33,845 nt of DNA from DAOUFU01 sp034429275 (lineage in GTDB: Bacteria > Chloroflexota > Anaerolineae > Aggregatilineales > Aggregatilineaceae): the NCBI GenBank assembly GCA_034429275.1, contig DAOUFU010000251.1, positions 1-33,845 on the forward strand. The letters run 5' to 3'. The translations under genes and the position numbers were made by a program. Below, one piece after another: positions 6,437 through 14,432 of the stretch (position 1 is the first letter of the stretch; each line of letters begins with the position of its first letter). The notes beneath the pieces are model-generated. The model saw only the letters and a list, made by a program, of their open reading frames with translations, had not been told where the DNA came from and ran no database searches.

Positions 6437-7973
6437 TCTCCCCTCGATCCGTACCCGGCAGTTCAACAAACAAACTGGTTCCGCGCCCCGGCTCTGCCTC
6501 GATGGTCAGCTTGCCGCCCAGTAGTTCCGCTCGCTCGCGGATGCCCCACAGGCCCAGGTGCTGGCGGCTTTCTTTTGTGATAGCTGCCGGATCAAGCCCG
6601 ATGCCGTTGTCCTCGATGATAATCCTCGTTTTTGTACGTCGTAGCTCGATCGTCACGCTGGCGCGCTGTGCGTGTGCATGGCGGGCCACATTGGTCAGCG
6701 CTTCCTGCACGATGCGGTAGATGGTGGTTTCTGTTTCCGGCGAGAGGCGCTGCTCTTCCTGCCCATGAATGGTCAGGTCCACTGGCGTGTGGTAACGTTC
6801 CTGAAAATCGGCGATGTAATGCTCCAGCGCGGCTCGCAGCCCCAGGTCATCGAGCACGCTGGGGCGCAGTTGCCAGGCCAGCCCATGCACTTCGTTGAGG
6901 GTTTCGCTCACAATCTGCCGGAGTTCACCCGTCCTGGGCCGGATGTCGGCAGGGATGGCCTGGTCAATCGCCTGAAGGCCGATAAGCAACGAAGTCAGCG
7001 ACTGGCTGGTGCTGTCGTGAAGCTCGCGCGCGATGCGCCGCCGTTCGTCTTCCTGCGCTGCGATCACCCGGCTCACGAACTCGGCGCGCAGTTTCTCGCG
7101 CCCGGCTTGTTCCTGGTCGGCCCGCGCCAGCGCCGCCGTCATGGCATTGAAGGATTCCGCCAGCCGCCCGATCTCATCGTTGGCCCAGGGGTGCACCCGC
7201 TGCGAAAAATCGCCCCGTGTCACGGCCTGGGTTGCCGCCACCAGGTTACGAATCGGGCGCGTGATGATCCAGGTCAGAAATACCGCTGCCGCGATGCCGC
7301 TGAAGGACATCAAAACACTGGTCAGGACCAACTGGCGGGTCACGCGGTTGACGGCGGCCCGAATATCGCGGTCGGAAAGTCCCAGCCGCACAGTCCCTAC
7401 CGGGTCCGTGCCCGCCGAAATCCGTTCCGCGATGTCCAGCACGTGCCCGCCGCCTGCGCTGTACCAGGTCTCGGTGGTTTCAGCGCCGGGACCCAGTCGA
7501 TTGGCATGCAGAACATCTTCCGGCACCGCATCCGGGAAGGTATGCGCCAGCACCTCTTCTCCACCGACCGTAATAAACAGGTATTCGATCTGCGTATTGT
7601 GGCGCTCGTCCGAATAGTGGTCTTGGGCCTCGCGCAGCAGCACGTTCAGGCTGTCTACGTCACCGGCGCGGACCAGGTTTGCCGCGGCGGCTGCGACGTG
7701 TGTGGTGATGGAGAGTCCCTGGTGCTCAAGCTGGTCGCGCAGAATATCGCCCAGCGACCGGCGAACCTGGATTGTCACGAATATGCTGAGCAAAAACAGG
7801 GTAGCCAGTACGATGCCCAGCACCTTGGTACGGATGCTCACCGCACCGGCGACGGACCAAAACCGCTGGAATGTTCGTGACTTCAATACGTTGGCCAGAT
7901 TGGGTCCTTTCTTGCCCCGGCCTTGCCGCGGCACGTGGTCGCGGCGACATGCTCGCCGGGGCCGGTGAACCAT
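6423..7973 (-). CDS. NarX/LiaS-type sensor histidine kinase (HisKA_3)
   Basis: The core protein has a TM helix (KVLGIVLATLFLLSIFVTIQV), an extracytoplasmic domain of about 165 residues, a second TM helix (LVLTSVLMSFSGIAAAVFLTWII), a HAMP linker (TRPIRNLVAATQAVTRGDF...), a dimerisation/phosphoacceptor helix with ERRRIARELHDSTSQSL (the His of ELHD), and a HATPase domain (EALTNVARHAHAQ, IEDNGIGLD, HLGLWGIRERAELLGG). The start is uncertain. I place it at ATG 7973, the only Met upstream of the TM helix, but it has no good ribosome site. A TTG or CTG near 7880-7890, after AAAGGA, would also give a full sensor. The frame stays open to 8219, overlapping the exporter gene, which I do not accept. Partner regulator overlaps its 3' end. 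Confidence 0.85.
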   Translation of the reverse strand: MVHRPRRACRRDHVPRQGRGKKGPNLANVLKSRTFQRFWSVAGAVSIRTKVLGIVLATLFLLSIFVTIQVRRSLGDILRDQLEHQGLSITTHVAAAAANLVRAGDVDSLNVLLREAQDHYSDERHNTQIEYLFITVGGEEVLAHTFPDAVPEDVLHANRLGPGAETTETWYSAGGGHVLDIAERISAGTDPVGTVRLGLSDRDIRAAVNRVTRQLVLTSVLMSFSGIAAAVFLTWIITRPIRNLVAATQAVTRGDFSQRVHPWANDEIGRLAESFNAMTAALARADQEQAGREKLRAEFVSRVIAAQEDERRRIARELHDSTSQSLTSLLIGLQAIDQAIPADIRPRTGELRQIVSETLNEVHGLAWQLRPSVLDDLGLRAALEHYIADFQERYHTPVDLTIHGQEEQRLSPETETTIYRIVQEALTNVARHAHAQRASVTIELRRTKTRIIIEDNGIGLDPAAITKESRQHLGLWGIRERAELLGGKLTIEAEPGRGTSLFVELPGTDRGENGRS

Positions 7974-8130
7974 GTCTTCAACGATGATGTGTGTGATTCT
8001 AAGCAAGAACCGGGGATCATCCAAAGGGGGCGCAGGTCGATCACGAGTGCGCGATAGTGGGCATACGACCGGGCGCGAAGTCCTCGCAACCCTGCCTGCA
8101 CGGTGAGATTCACTCAATCTGTTCCCACGC

Positions 8131-8176
8131 GCGAGTTGGGCCGGGGCAGTGACACGCTCCGCTCCGGCCCACTCGC
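8131..8176 (-). other. Strong inverted repeat after the MMPL gene
   Basis: GCGAGTTGGGCCGGGGC (8131-8147) can pair with GCTCCGGCCCACTCGC (8161-8176), with one bulged base and one wobble. It lies 12 bp past the exporter stop and upstream of the kinase gene. There is no T-tract, so it may be a processing or partial termination site rather than a classical terminator. Confidence 0.4.
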
Positions 8177-8187
8177 GGCCTGGTTCG

Positions 8188-10794
8188 CTAGTCGCCGGGG
8201 TGCGAGGCCGGTAACGCACCGGCGGTCGCCCTGGCAGCAGGCTCTTTTGAGCGAGGCACGCCGCCCGGCCACCACGCCCATCTGCCGAGCAGCAGGGTCA
8301 GCGCGGGAACAAGCATGGTGCGCACCACAAAGGTATCGATCAGCACGCCGACCGCGACCGAGAATCCCAGTTCGGCCAGGGCGGTGATCTCTCCGAACAT
8401 CATGGCGGCGAAGGTCCCCGCCAGGATGATGCCCGCCGAGGTGATGATCGGGCCGGTTGCCACCACCGCTTCGTGGATGCCATCGCGGATGCCCCGGTGA
8501 CCGACCTCTTCCTTCACGCGGCCAATCAGGAAGATGCTGTAATCTACCCCCAGCGCCACCAGGAATACAAACGAGAAGACGGGGATCACGAACGCCAGTC
8601 CATCATCCACGCCGAACAGCACGCGGAAGACTACGGCGGTCAGGCCCAGGGTGAAGGTATAGCTTAACCCAACCGTGCCGATCAGGTACAGCGGCGCGAT
8701 CACGCTGCGCAGCATCAGCAGCAGCACGACGAAGATTCCCAGGCTGACCATGCCGATCGTCAGCACAAGATCGGAACGCAGCGTATCGCGGAGGTCCGTT
8801 GTCATCGCAGAAGGGCCGGTCACCACCGCTTCGCCCGCACCTTCGTACCGCCGGAGCAGCGCCCGAATATCCAGCACCGTATCCAGGGCTTCCGCGCTGT
8901 TGGGATCATCGGCCAGGATGACAGTCATGCGGTAGCTCGTCCCATCGGCGGAGACGTACTGCGCCAGCAGGGGCGCGAGCGATGCCCCCAACGAACCGGA
9001 CCCCTCCGCCGGCATCAGGGTCGCCAGTTCGCCCAGGCTGACATAGGGATTCTCGACGGTCTCGAACCGGGCAGCCAGGCCCTCGAAGGCGGGAGCGGCT
9101 TCGTCTTGCCGTTGGGCAAAGACCAGCATATTGCTGAACAATTCGCGCAGCGTCGCCAGGTTGGGATCGTCCGCTACGGCGGGGAACTGTGTCGCCAGGT
9201 GATCGAGATAGGTCTGCATGCCTGCGAAGGCGGCAGCGGCACTCTTCAGATCGAGCGACTGAGCGTCGGCGCTCTGTGCGTCCAACATCTGGCCGATCAG
9301 CCGGAGCTGGGTATCGGCGCGCAGCATCCGGGTCATTTCGCCGTGCTGCCCCAGCGGATTGTTCAGGCTGCGCACGTCAGCCACGCCGTCGAGCGCCAGA
9401 AGCTCACTTTCCAGCCGGGCCATTTCCGCGCTCATGGTGGCCGGATCGCGCTCCGTCACCACCACCGTGAGCGGCGAGAGATTCCCCGGCCCCAGCGTGC
9501 GTTTGAGCACCTCGAAGCCCTGTTTGGACTCGATATGATCGGGCAGGTCGGAGAGCGAGTTGTAATCCAGCGGCGTGTTCAGGCCATAAACGACGAGCGG
9601 CACCATCACCAGCACCACCACGATCACCACGGCCAGCGGGCGGCGCGCAACCAGGTTGGACGCCTTGACGTAGAGTTCGCCTGCCACGCGGTGACGTGCC
9701 GTCCCCGGCCAGAACGCCCAATCGCCCAGGATCGACAGCAGGGCCGGGACAAAGGTCAGCCCGGCGATCAACGAGACGACCACGCCCAACGCCAGCGCTG
9801 GCCCCGATGTGTTGAACACGCCGAATTCGGCGAAGATCATCGTCGTGAAGCCGACAAAAATCGTGCCTGCGCTGCTGGTGATCGTTTCGCCGACCTTCTC
9901 AACGGTGGTTGTGGCCGCCTGGCGCGCGCTGGTATGGTCGGCCATTTCCTCGCGGAAGCGGCTGATCAGGAACAGGCAGTAGTCGGTTCCGGCCCCGTAG
10001 ATGATCACCACCAGCAGGATATCGGCATAGCTGGAGACGGCGATCACCCCGTCGGCCAGGATCGCCACCAGCCCACGCGTGAACAGGTACGAGAGCGTGA
10101 CTGCCGTCAGCGGGACCAGCGGGCTGATGGGCGAGCGATAGATCAACAGCAGCAGCACGATCACCAGTACCACCGTCACGATCAGGGTGCTCTCAACCGT
10201 CGAGACAGCCGCCTCGACAAAGGCCGAGCCGATGGCCAGCGACCCGGTCACATAGCTCTGCACGCCTGCCGGTTGGTGTGCGTCGATCCAGGCGCGGACC
10301 GGCTTGACGACCGTGTGGGTGATCTGAATATCGCCTTCGGCCAGGTTGACCGGGATGATCGCCACCCGGTTGTTGGAGTCGATGGCTACGCTCGCCACCT
10401 GCGGCGAGCTAATCGGCGAAGTCACCCCGCTGACCCGCTCCGGCGCGTCTTCACCGGCCAGCCATGCGCACAGGTCGGCGATGAACCGCCCCGCCTCAGT
10501 ATCGACCTGTTCCTCGAAGGTCGCTGCGTCCCGGTTGAGGATGCCCTGGCTGCCGGTCGCTTCCACCACGATGACCACGTTCGCCGCGTCCGAAGAATCG
10601 GGGAAGGCGGCCCGGTGAACCTCGACCGCGCGGTTGAAGGGGGAATCTTCGGGCAGCAGCTTGGCCTGGTCGGCGGTGGTGACATCGGACAGGTTAGGGG
10701 CGATCAGGGTGATGGCGGCGACCATCACCACCCAAACGGCGACAATCGGGTAACGCCACCGCATGGCGAATGCACCAATCCGTCTGAAGATCAT
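8188..10794 (-). CDS. MMPL-family (RND superfamily) transporter
   Basis: The ATG at 10794 (MIFRRIGAFAMRWRYPIVAVW) has GAGAGG upstream. The 868-residue protein has the duplicated RND/MMPL plan: an N-terminal TM helix, a large extracytoplasmic loop, a bundle of about five TM helices with the hallmark GTDYCLFLISRFREEM, then a second TM helix (LAVVIVVVLVMVPLVVYGL), a second extracytoplasmic loop with a helical hairpin, and a second bundle with GVDYSIFLIGRVKEEV. The Asp-Tyr pairs in the two GxDY motifs are the proton-relay positions of the family. Members export lipids, siderophores or drugs by proton antiport; the substrate here is unknown. It precedes one NarL-type two-component pair on the same strand and diverges from another, so one of them probably regulates it. 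Confidence 0.93.
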   Translation of the reverse strand: MIFRRIGAFAMRWRYPIVAVWVVMVAAITLIAPNLSDVTTADQAKLLPEDSPFNRAVEVHRAAFPDSSDAANVVIVVEATGSQGILNRDAATFEEQVDTEAGRFIADLCAWLAGEDAPERVSGVTSPISSPQVASVAIDSNNRVAIIPVNLAEGDIQITHTVVKPVRAWIDAHQPAGVQSYVTGSLAIGSAFVEAAVSTVESTLIVTVVLVIVLLLLIYRSPISPLVPLTAVTLSYLFTRGLVAILADGVIAVSSYADILLVVIIYGAGTDYCLFLISRFREEMADHTSARQAATTTVEKVGETITSSAGTIFVGFTTMIFAEFGVFNTSGPALALGVVVSLIAGLTFVPALLSILGDWAFWPGTARHRVAGELYVKASNLVARRPLAVVIVVVLVMVPLVVYGLNTPLDYNSLSDLPDHIESKQGFEVLKRTLGPGNLSPLTVVVTERDPATMSAEMARLESELLALDGVADVRSLNNPLGQHGEMTRMLRADTQLRLIGQMLDAQSADAQSLDLKSAAAAFAGMQTYLDHLATQFPAVADDPNLATLRELFSNMLVFAQRQDEAAPAFEGLAARFETVENPYVSLGELATLMPAEGSGSLGASLAPLLAQYVSADGTSYRMTVILADDPNSAEALDTVLDIRALLRRYEGAGEAVVTGPSAMTTDLRDTLRSDLVLTIGMVSLGIFVVLLLMLRSVIAPLYLIGTVGLSYTFTLGLTAVVFRVLFGVDDGLAFVIPVFSFVFLVALGVDYSIFLIGRVKEEVGHRGIRDGIHEAVVATGPIITSAGIILAGTFAAMMFGEITALAELGFSVAVGVLIDTFVVRTMLVPALTLLLGRWAWWPGGVPRSKEPAARATAGALPASHPGD

Positions 10795-11127
10795 AGGTTG
10801 TGCCTCTCGATAGAATGTCGTCTGCGATAGAGTGCCTGCGGCAAAGTACCTGCCAGCCTGTCGGCGATCCACAGATCGCCGGGTGGGGCAGCCTTCGCCC
10901 CGGCACAGGCGAATTTTCCACGCTGCCTAGCATAGCCCGGTGAGCACCGTGGCTGAAGTGCCGCCAGAGCTATTTTGGCTGGCCGATCGACCTGTTTGTG
11001 CCTGCCCGTTCCATGACTTTTGTCACAGGCGAGCGGGGCCGCAACATCCATCGAACGGCATATTGTGGCATCTGCCGGGGGTGTGCTATTGTGGGGCAAA
11101 GCGCGCGCCCAAAAAGGGATGTTCACG
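10795..11127. promoter_or_regulatory. Divergent promoter region between MMPL gene and sensor kinase
   Basis: Rightward: TTGTGG (11063-11068), an 18-bp spacer and TATTGT (11087-11092), giving a leader of about 30 nt. Leftward: a weak -10 TATGCT (10929-10934, minus strand) without a convincing -35. In the exporter leader, GGCGATC (10863-10869) and GATCGCC (10874-10880) form a perfect 7-bp hairpin around a 4-nt loop. I see no gene here; frames crossing it are extensions of the flanking genes. Confidence 0.4.
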
Positions 11128-12363
11128 ATGCGGAATTTGCTGTCTAGCGAGGTTACCCTGCCTCAGCTACCCTCGCGGTTAGTCCTTTCGCTGGGGATCA
11201 TTGTCATCGTCCTCGTTCCGCTGATTGCGATCAGCGTGGGCCAGTCGTGGGAAGCGCGTGTGCTGGCTCCCGTGCTGGTCCTGCTGTTCGCCGCCGTCGA
11301 GTGGATCGAGCATCGACTCTACCGCGAACAGGTCCCGGTCCGAACCGGCCTGGTCTTCCTGATCCTGCGGATTGGGCTGGCCGAATCGGCGGCCCAGGTG
11401 AACGACTCGCCGCTCAATATGCTGCTGTTTGCCCTGGCCGTGTTTGATGCCTATTTTGTGTTCGGCTCGCAGATCAGCAATTTGCTGGCGGTGGCCTATG
11501 TGTTGATCAGCCTCACCCGAATCGATGATGTGTCGGTGGTCTTCAACGAGAGCAGGCCGATCGCCGGGTGGCTCACGCAGAACCTGGCGCTGGTTTTTCT
11601 GATGATCTTCGCCCGTGCGCTCCAGCGCGACAAAGAGCACCAGCGCTATACCGAGCAGCTTCTGGCCGATCTGCAGGCGTCGCACCGCGAGCTTCAGGCC
11701 TATGCCGCGCAGGTAGCCGAGCTGGTAGCGGTGGAAGAGCGCAACCGGCTGGCGCGCGATATCCACGACTCGGTGGGGCATTACCTGACGGGAGTCAACA
11801 TTCAGTTGGAACGGGCGCGGGTGTTCCACGCGCGCGACCCGCAGCAGTCGCTGCTGGCCATTCAGGAAGCCAAGCTCGCCGCAGAGGAAGCCCTGCGCGA
11901 TGTCCGCCGCTCGGTGGCCGGGCTGCGCGAAACCGATTCCGCCTTCTCCCTGCAACATTCGCTGAATGACCTGCTGGCCAATCTGGCCACCAACCAGTTG
12001 CAGGTTGATTTCCGGTTCTGTGGCGACGAAACCGGCTATAATCGGCTGACCCTTCTGGCGCTCTACCGGGCTGCCCAGGAAGGGTTGACCAATATCCAAA
12101 AACACGCGGATGCCACTCATGCCACGCTGGAGGTCGATCTCGGTGAGCAGCAGGCCCGGCTCTGTCTCTCGGATAACGGTCGTGGCTTCGACCCTCACCG
12201 GCCATCGCTTTCCAATGGCTCCGGGTTTGGCCTGAAGGGCATCCAGGAACGGATCGGGTTGGTTCGCGGGCAGATGAGCCTGAGCAGCACCCCTCAGCAG
12301 GGCACTACCTTGACGATCACCGTACCCAAAGACCCGTTGACACTGGCAGGAACAGGCGGATGA
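11128..12363 (+). CDS. DesK/LiaS-type sensor histidine kinase
   Basis: The ATG at 11128 (MRNLLSSEV) is preceded by AAAAAGGG at proper spacing; the ATG at 11119 is too close to it. The 411-residue protein has several N-terminal TM helices (LVLSLGIIVIVLVPLIAISV, VLAPVLVLLFAAVEW, VFLILRIGL, NMLLFALAVFDAYFVF, ISNLLAVAYVLISL, LALVFLMIFARAL) with almost no extracytoplasmic loop, so it probably senses something in or at the membrane. A coiled linker leads to the HisKA_3 helix with His213 (EERNRLARDIHDSVGHYL). The ATPase domain follows (AAQEGLTNIQKHADAT, LSDNGRGFD, GFGLKGIQERIGLVRG). It overlaps the next gene by ATGA. Divergent from the MMPL exporter, which suggests envelope-stress control. Confidence 0.92.
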   Translation: MRNLLSSEVTLPQLPSRLVLSLGIIVIVLVPLIAISVGQSWEARVLAPVLVLLFAAVEWIEHRLYREQVPVRTGLVFLILRIGLAESAAQVNDSPLNMLLFALAVFDAYFVFGSQISNLLAVAYVLISLTRIDDVSVVFNESRPIAGWLTQNLALVFLMIFARALQRDKEHQRYTEQLLADLQASHRELQAYAAQVAELVAVEERNRLARDIHDSVGHYLTGVNIQLERARVFHARDPQQSLLAIQEAKLAAEEALRDVRRSVAGLRETDSAFSLQHSLNDLLANLATNQLQVDFRFCGDETGYNRLTLLALYRAAQEGLTNIQKHADATHATLEVDLGEQQARLCLSDNGRGFDPHRPSLSNGSGFGLKGIQERIGLVRGQMSLSSTPQQGTTLTITVPKDPLTLAGTGG

Positions 12364-13007
12364 CGGAGATTCGAGTTCTCATTGTTGATGATCAGCGGTT
12401 GGTGCGCGAAGGGATCGCCTCCCTGCTGGAGATTCAGGACGGCATCACGGTCATCGGGACCGCCGTCGATGGGCAGCAGGCGGCTGCCCTGGCCGAAGAA
12501 TTGCGGCCCGATGTCGTCTTGATGGATGTGCGCATGCCGGTCATGGATGGTATCCAGGCCACCGAGCGCATCCGCGCGCGGCTGCCGGAATGCAAGGTGC
12601 TGATGCTGACGACCTTCGACGACGAGGAATACATCATCCGCTCGTTGCGCGCGGGGGCCTGCGGCTACCTGCTGAAAGACACCCCCGCCGAGAGTCTCGC
12701 GCAGGCGATCAAGCTCACCTGTGCGGGCATCTACCAGCTTGCGCCCTCGGTGGCGGGCAAACTGATCGGCAACTGGCAGGACAGTGCCGCCGGGCGCTCG
12801 CCCGAACCGGTCGATCCCGGCCTGACCGAGCGCGAGCTTGACGTGCTGCGGCTGCTGGCGACCGGGGCCAGCAACCGCGAGATTGCCGAAAAGCTCGTCG
12901 TCAGCGAGGGCACGGTGAAGAATCACATCTCCAATATTCTGAGCCGGTTGGGGCTGCGCGACCGTGTGCAGGCGGCCCTCTATGCGCGCGATCACCGGCT
13001 GGTCTAG
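12360..13007 (+). CDS. NarL/FixJ-family response regulator
   Basis: The start codon overlaps the stop of the kinase gene in ATGA (12360-12363), so the two are translationally coupled. The 215-residue protein has a receiver domain with the acidic pair VDD (residues 9-11), phospho-acceptor Asp56 (VVLMDVRMP), Thr in LTTF and Lys in LKD. After a linker comes a LuxR-type helix-turn-helix (LTERELDVLRLLATGASNREIAEKLVVSEGTVKNHISNILSRLGL). It should activate or repress genes in response to the membrane-embedded kinase; the divergent MMPL gene is the nearest candidate. It converges with the gene at 13052, only 44 bp away, and I see no terminator between them. Confidence 0.94.
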   Translation: MTEIRVLIVDDQRLVREGIASLLEIQDGITVIGTAVDGQQAAALAEELRPDVVLMDVRMPVMDGIQATERIRARLPECKVLMLTTFDDEEYIIRSLRAGACGYLLKDTPAESLAQAIKLTCAGIYQLAPSVAGKLIGNWQDSAAGRSPEPVDPGLTERELDVLRLLATGASNREIAEKLVVSEGTVKNHISNILSRLGLRDRVQAALYARDHRLV

Positions 13008-13051
13008 CGGCCAGCAGCAGGTCGCCCGGCGGTGTGCCGTTCCGGGTTGCT

Positions 13052-14131
13052 TCATGGCACCAGGTCATCCGGGATATGAACCCGGAAGACGCACCGCTCA
13101 CCGCCGCCCCGCACCGTCTCCAGCACATCGACTTGTACCTCGCGCCCGAAGATTCCGCCCCAGAGCTGCGTGAACCATCCTGCCCCGCAGTGACACCACG
13201 TATCCGACAGGTCGGCGTCGGACAGGATCGCCTGGCGGACAATCGGGCAAAAACAGGCGGCGGCCCGCCGTTCGCGCGGTGTGGTGGCCTCGGCAAAGGC
13301 TTGCGGGCGAGCGGGTTGCTTGGTTTCGATGATGGCTGTCCCTTCTCGCCTGGGGGCAGCGTAGAACGAGCGCCCGCCCATCGATTGGTCTGCCCGCATG
13401 AATGCCAACAATGCGTCGATGCCGCCCAATTCCAGGAACTTCTGCCGCAAAAAATCGATTCGTTCCTGGGGAAAACGATGGGCGCAGCCGTTCATGATGT
13501 GGTGACGGGTGGGGGCGTCTGTCACAACGGCATCCAGCCGCTGCATCAGGCTTTGGGCCCAGGCCACCTGGCGAGCAGGCTCCGCGTCAAACGCGATCGG
13601 CTTGCCTGTCAGCACGGCAGCTCGCGCATCGCTCCCGGCAAGCCGGTCCAGGCCGTCGGCCAGGTCGGCGATCCAGCGCGGCAGCATCAACGGCACCTGG
13701 ATTTCGCTGACATACCGGCTGGCGTCGTCACCATGCGTCTCCGGCCCTTCCACGAAAACTTCGCGTGCGGGGTCTTCGGCAATGCTCACACAGTGGTCGC
13801 GGACATATCCCCGCAGCACCTGCCAGGTGTCCGACATCTCGTGGAGGGGGCCGACGTGTGTGATACACAGCCAGGGACCGCCCGGCAGCGTGCGGCAGGT
13901 GATGCCCGGCACATCGAGAGCGGTATCGACGGGAATACAAACTTCGAGGTCGTCTCCGGCTGCCGGGTTGAGGTCGTGGTAGATCACGAGGCGTGGCCCG
14001 GCGGCGTGGGGGCCGACGATGGCGCGCAGTTGGTCGAACATCGGCGCGATATCTTCGGCTCGACCGCGAAAGCGAACGCTGGCGACCAGGATATCCTCAA
14101 GCTGTCGGTGTGCGATCTGGGCGTGTTTCAT
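13052..14131 (-). CDS. GyrI-like effector-binding protein with cysteine-rich C-terminal domain
   Basis: The ATG at 14131 (MKHAQIAHRQLED) follows GAGG at good spacing; the frame extends further without a ribosome site. Residues ~5-155 look like a GyrI/AraC effector-binding domain: VASVRFRGRAEDIAPMFDQL, PRLVIYHDLNP..DDLEVCIPV, CRTLPGGPWLCITHVGPLHEMSDTWQVLRGYV, ending EIQVPL. This fold binds small hydrophobic or cationic ligands. Residues ~160-360 are a mostly helical segment ending in CFCPIVRQA, WCHCGAGWFTQLWGGIFGREVQVDVLETVRGGGERCVFRVHIP. That ending resembles the C-terminal domain of DUF6144/thiazoline-hydrolase-like proteins and the V4R ligand domain, with several conserved Cys. There is no DNA-binding domain, so it is probably a ligand-binding or enzyme-like protein. 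The fusion is unusual; domain naming is from memory and moderately sure. Confidence 0.65.
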   Translation of the reverse strand: MKHAQIAHRQLEDILVASVRFRGRAEDIAPMFDQLRAIVGPHAAGPRLVIYHDLNPAAGDDLEVCIPVDTALDVPGITCRTLPGGPWLCITHVGPLHEMSDTWQVLRGYVRDHCVSIAEDPAREVFVEGPETHGDDASRYVSEIQVPLMLPRWIADLADGLDRLAGSDARAAVLTGKPIAFDAEPARQVAWAQSLMQRLDAVVTDAPTRHHIMNGCAHRFPQERIDFLRQKFLELGGIDALLAFMRADQSMGGRSFYAAPRREGTAIIETKQPARPQAFAEATTPRERRAAACFCPIVRQAILSDADLSDTWCHCGAGWFTQLWGGIFGREVQVDVLETVRGGGERCVFRVHIPDDLVP

Positions 14132-14432
14132 GGGGCTGCCTCGGTTCTGGCTGCGGCGATCCTCACCGGCACCGGCGGAGAGGGCGTCGGGATCGCGAGA
14201 GCGGGAAAGCGGCGTGATTGCTGCTAGATGGTTATACGGGGTCAGGGCGGTTTTGTGCCTGCAAGCTCCAAAACCGGGGATGCGCCCACGCGGACGAATG
14301 CATCCTCGGCGGCAGGGCTGCACACCAAAAACCTCCACAACATCCACATACCGTCTTCACAAGTTCTACACAGTTCTGAAGCATGATCGGGATGCTTGGT
14401 TAACAAGCCATTTCGATCAGGAGGAAAATACC
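14132..14432. promoter_or_regulatory. Divergent regulatory region upstream of the cytochrome operon
   Basis: This 301-bp region has no gene I can support. A minus-strand -10 TATAAC (14231-14236) may serve the GyrI-like gene. On the operon side, GCTTGGTTAACAAGC (14394-14408) is a near-perfect palindrome about 10 bp upstream of the AGGAGG ribosome site (14419-14424), and could be an operator. I do not see a convincing -35/-10 pair for the operon. Confidence 0.35.

Noticed and set aside
7974..8219. N-terminal extension of the NarX-type kinase to 8219
   Set aside because: It would overlap the 3' end of the MMPL gene, has no ribosome site and encodes a Pro/Arg-rich segment unlike a sensor; the strong inverted repeat at 8131-8176 also argues against it.
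9106..10830. Long open frame on the plus strand opposite the MMPL gene (574 codons)
   Set aside because: Mirror of a real gene in GC-rich DNA; its product is rich in His, Arg, Gln and Asp without fold signs, and the opposite strand has clear RND motifs.
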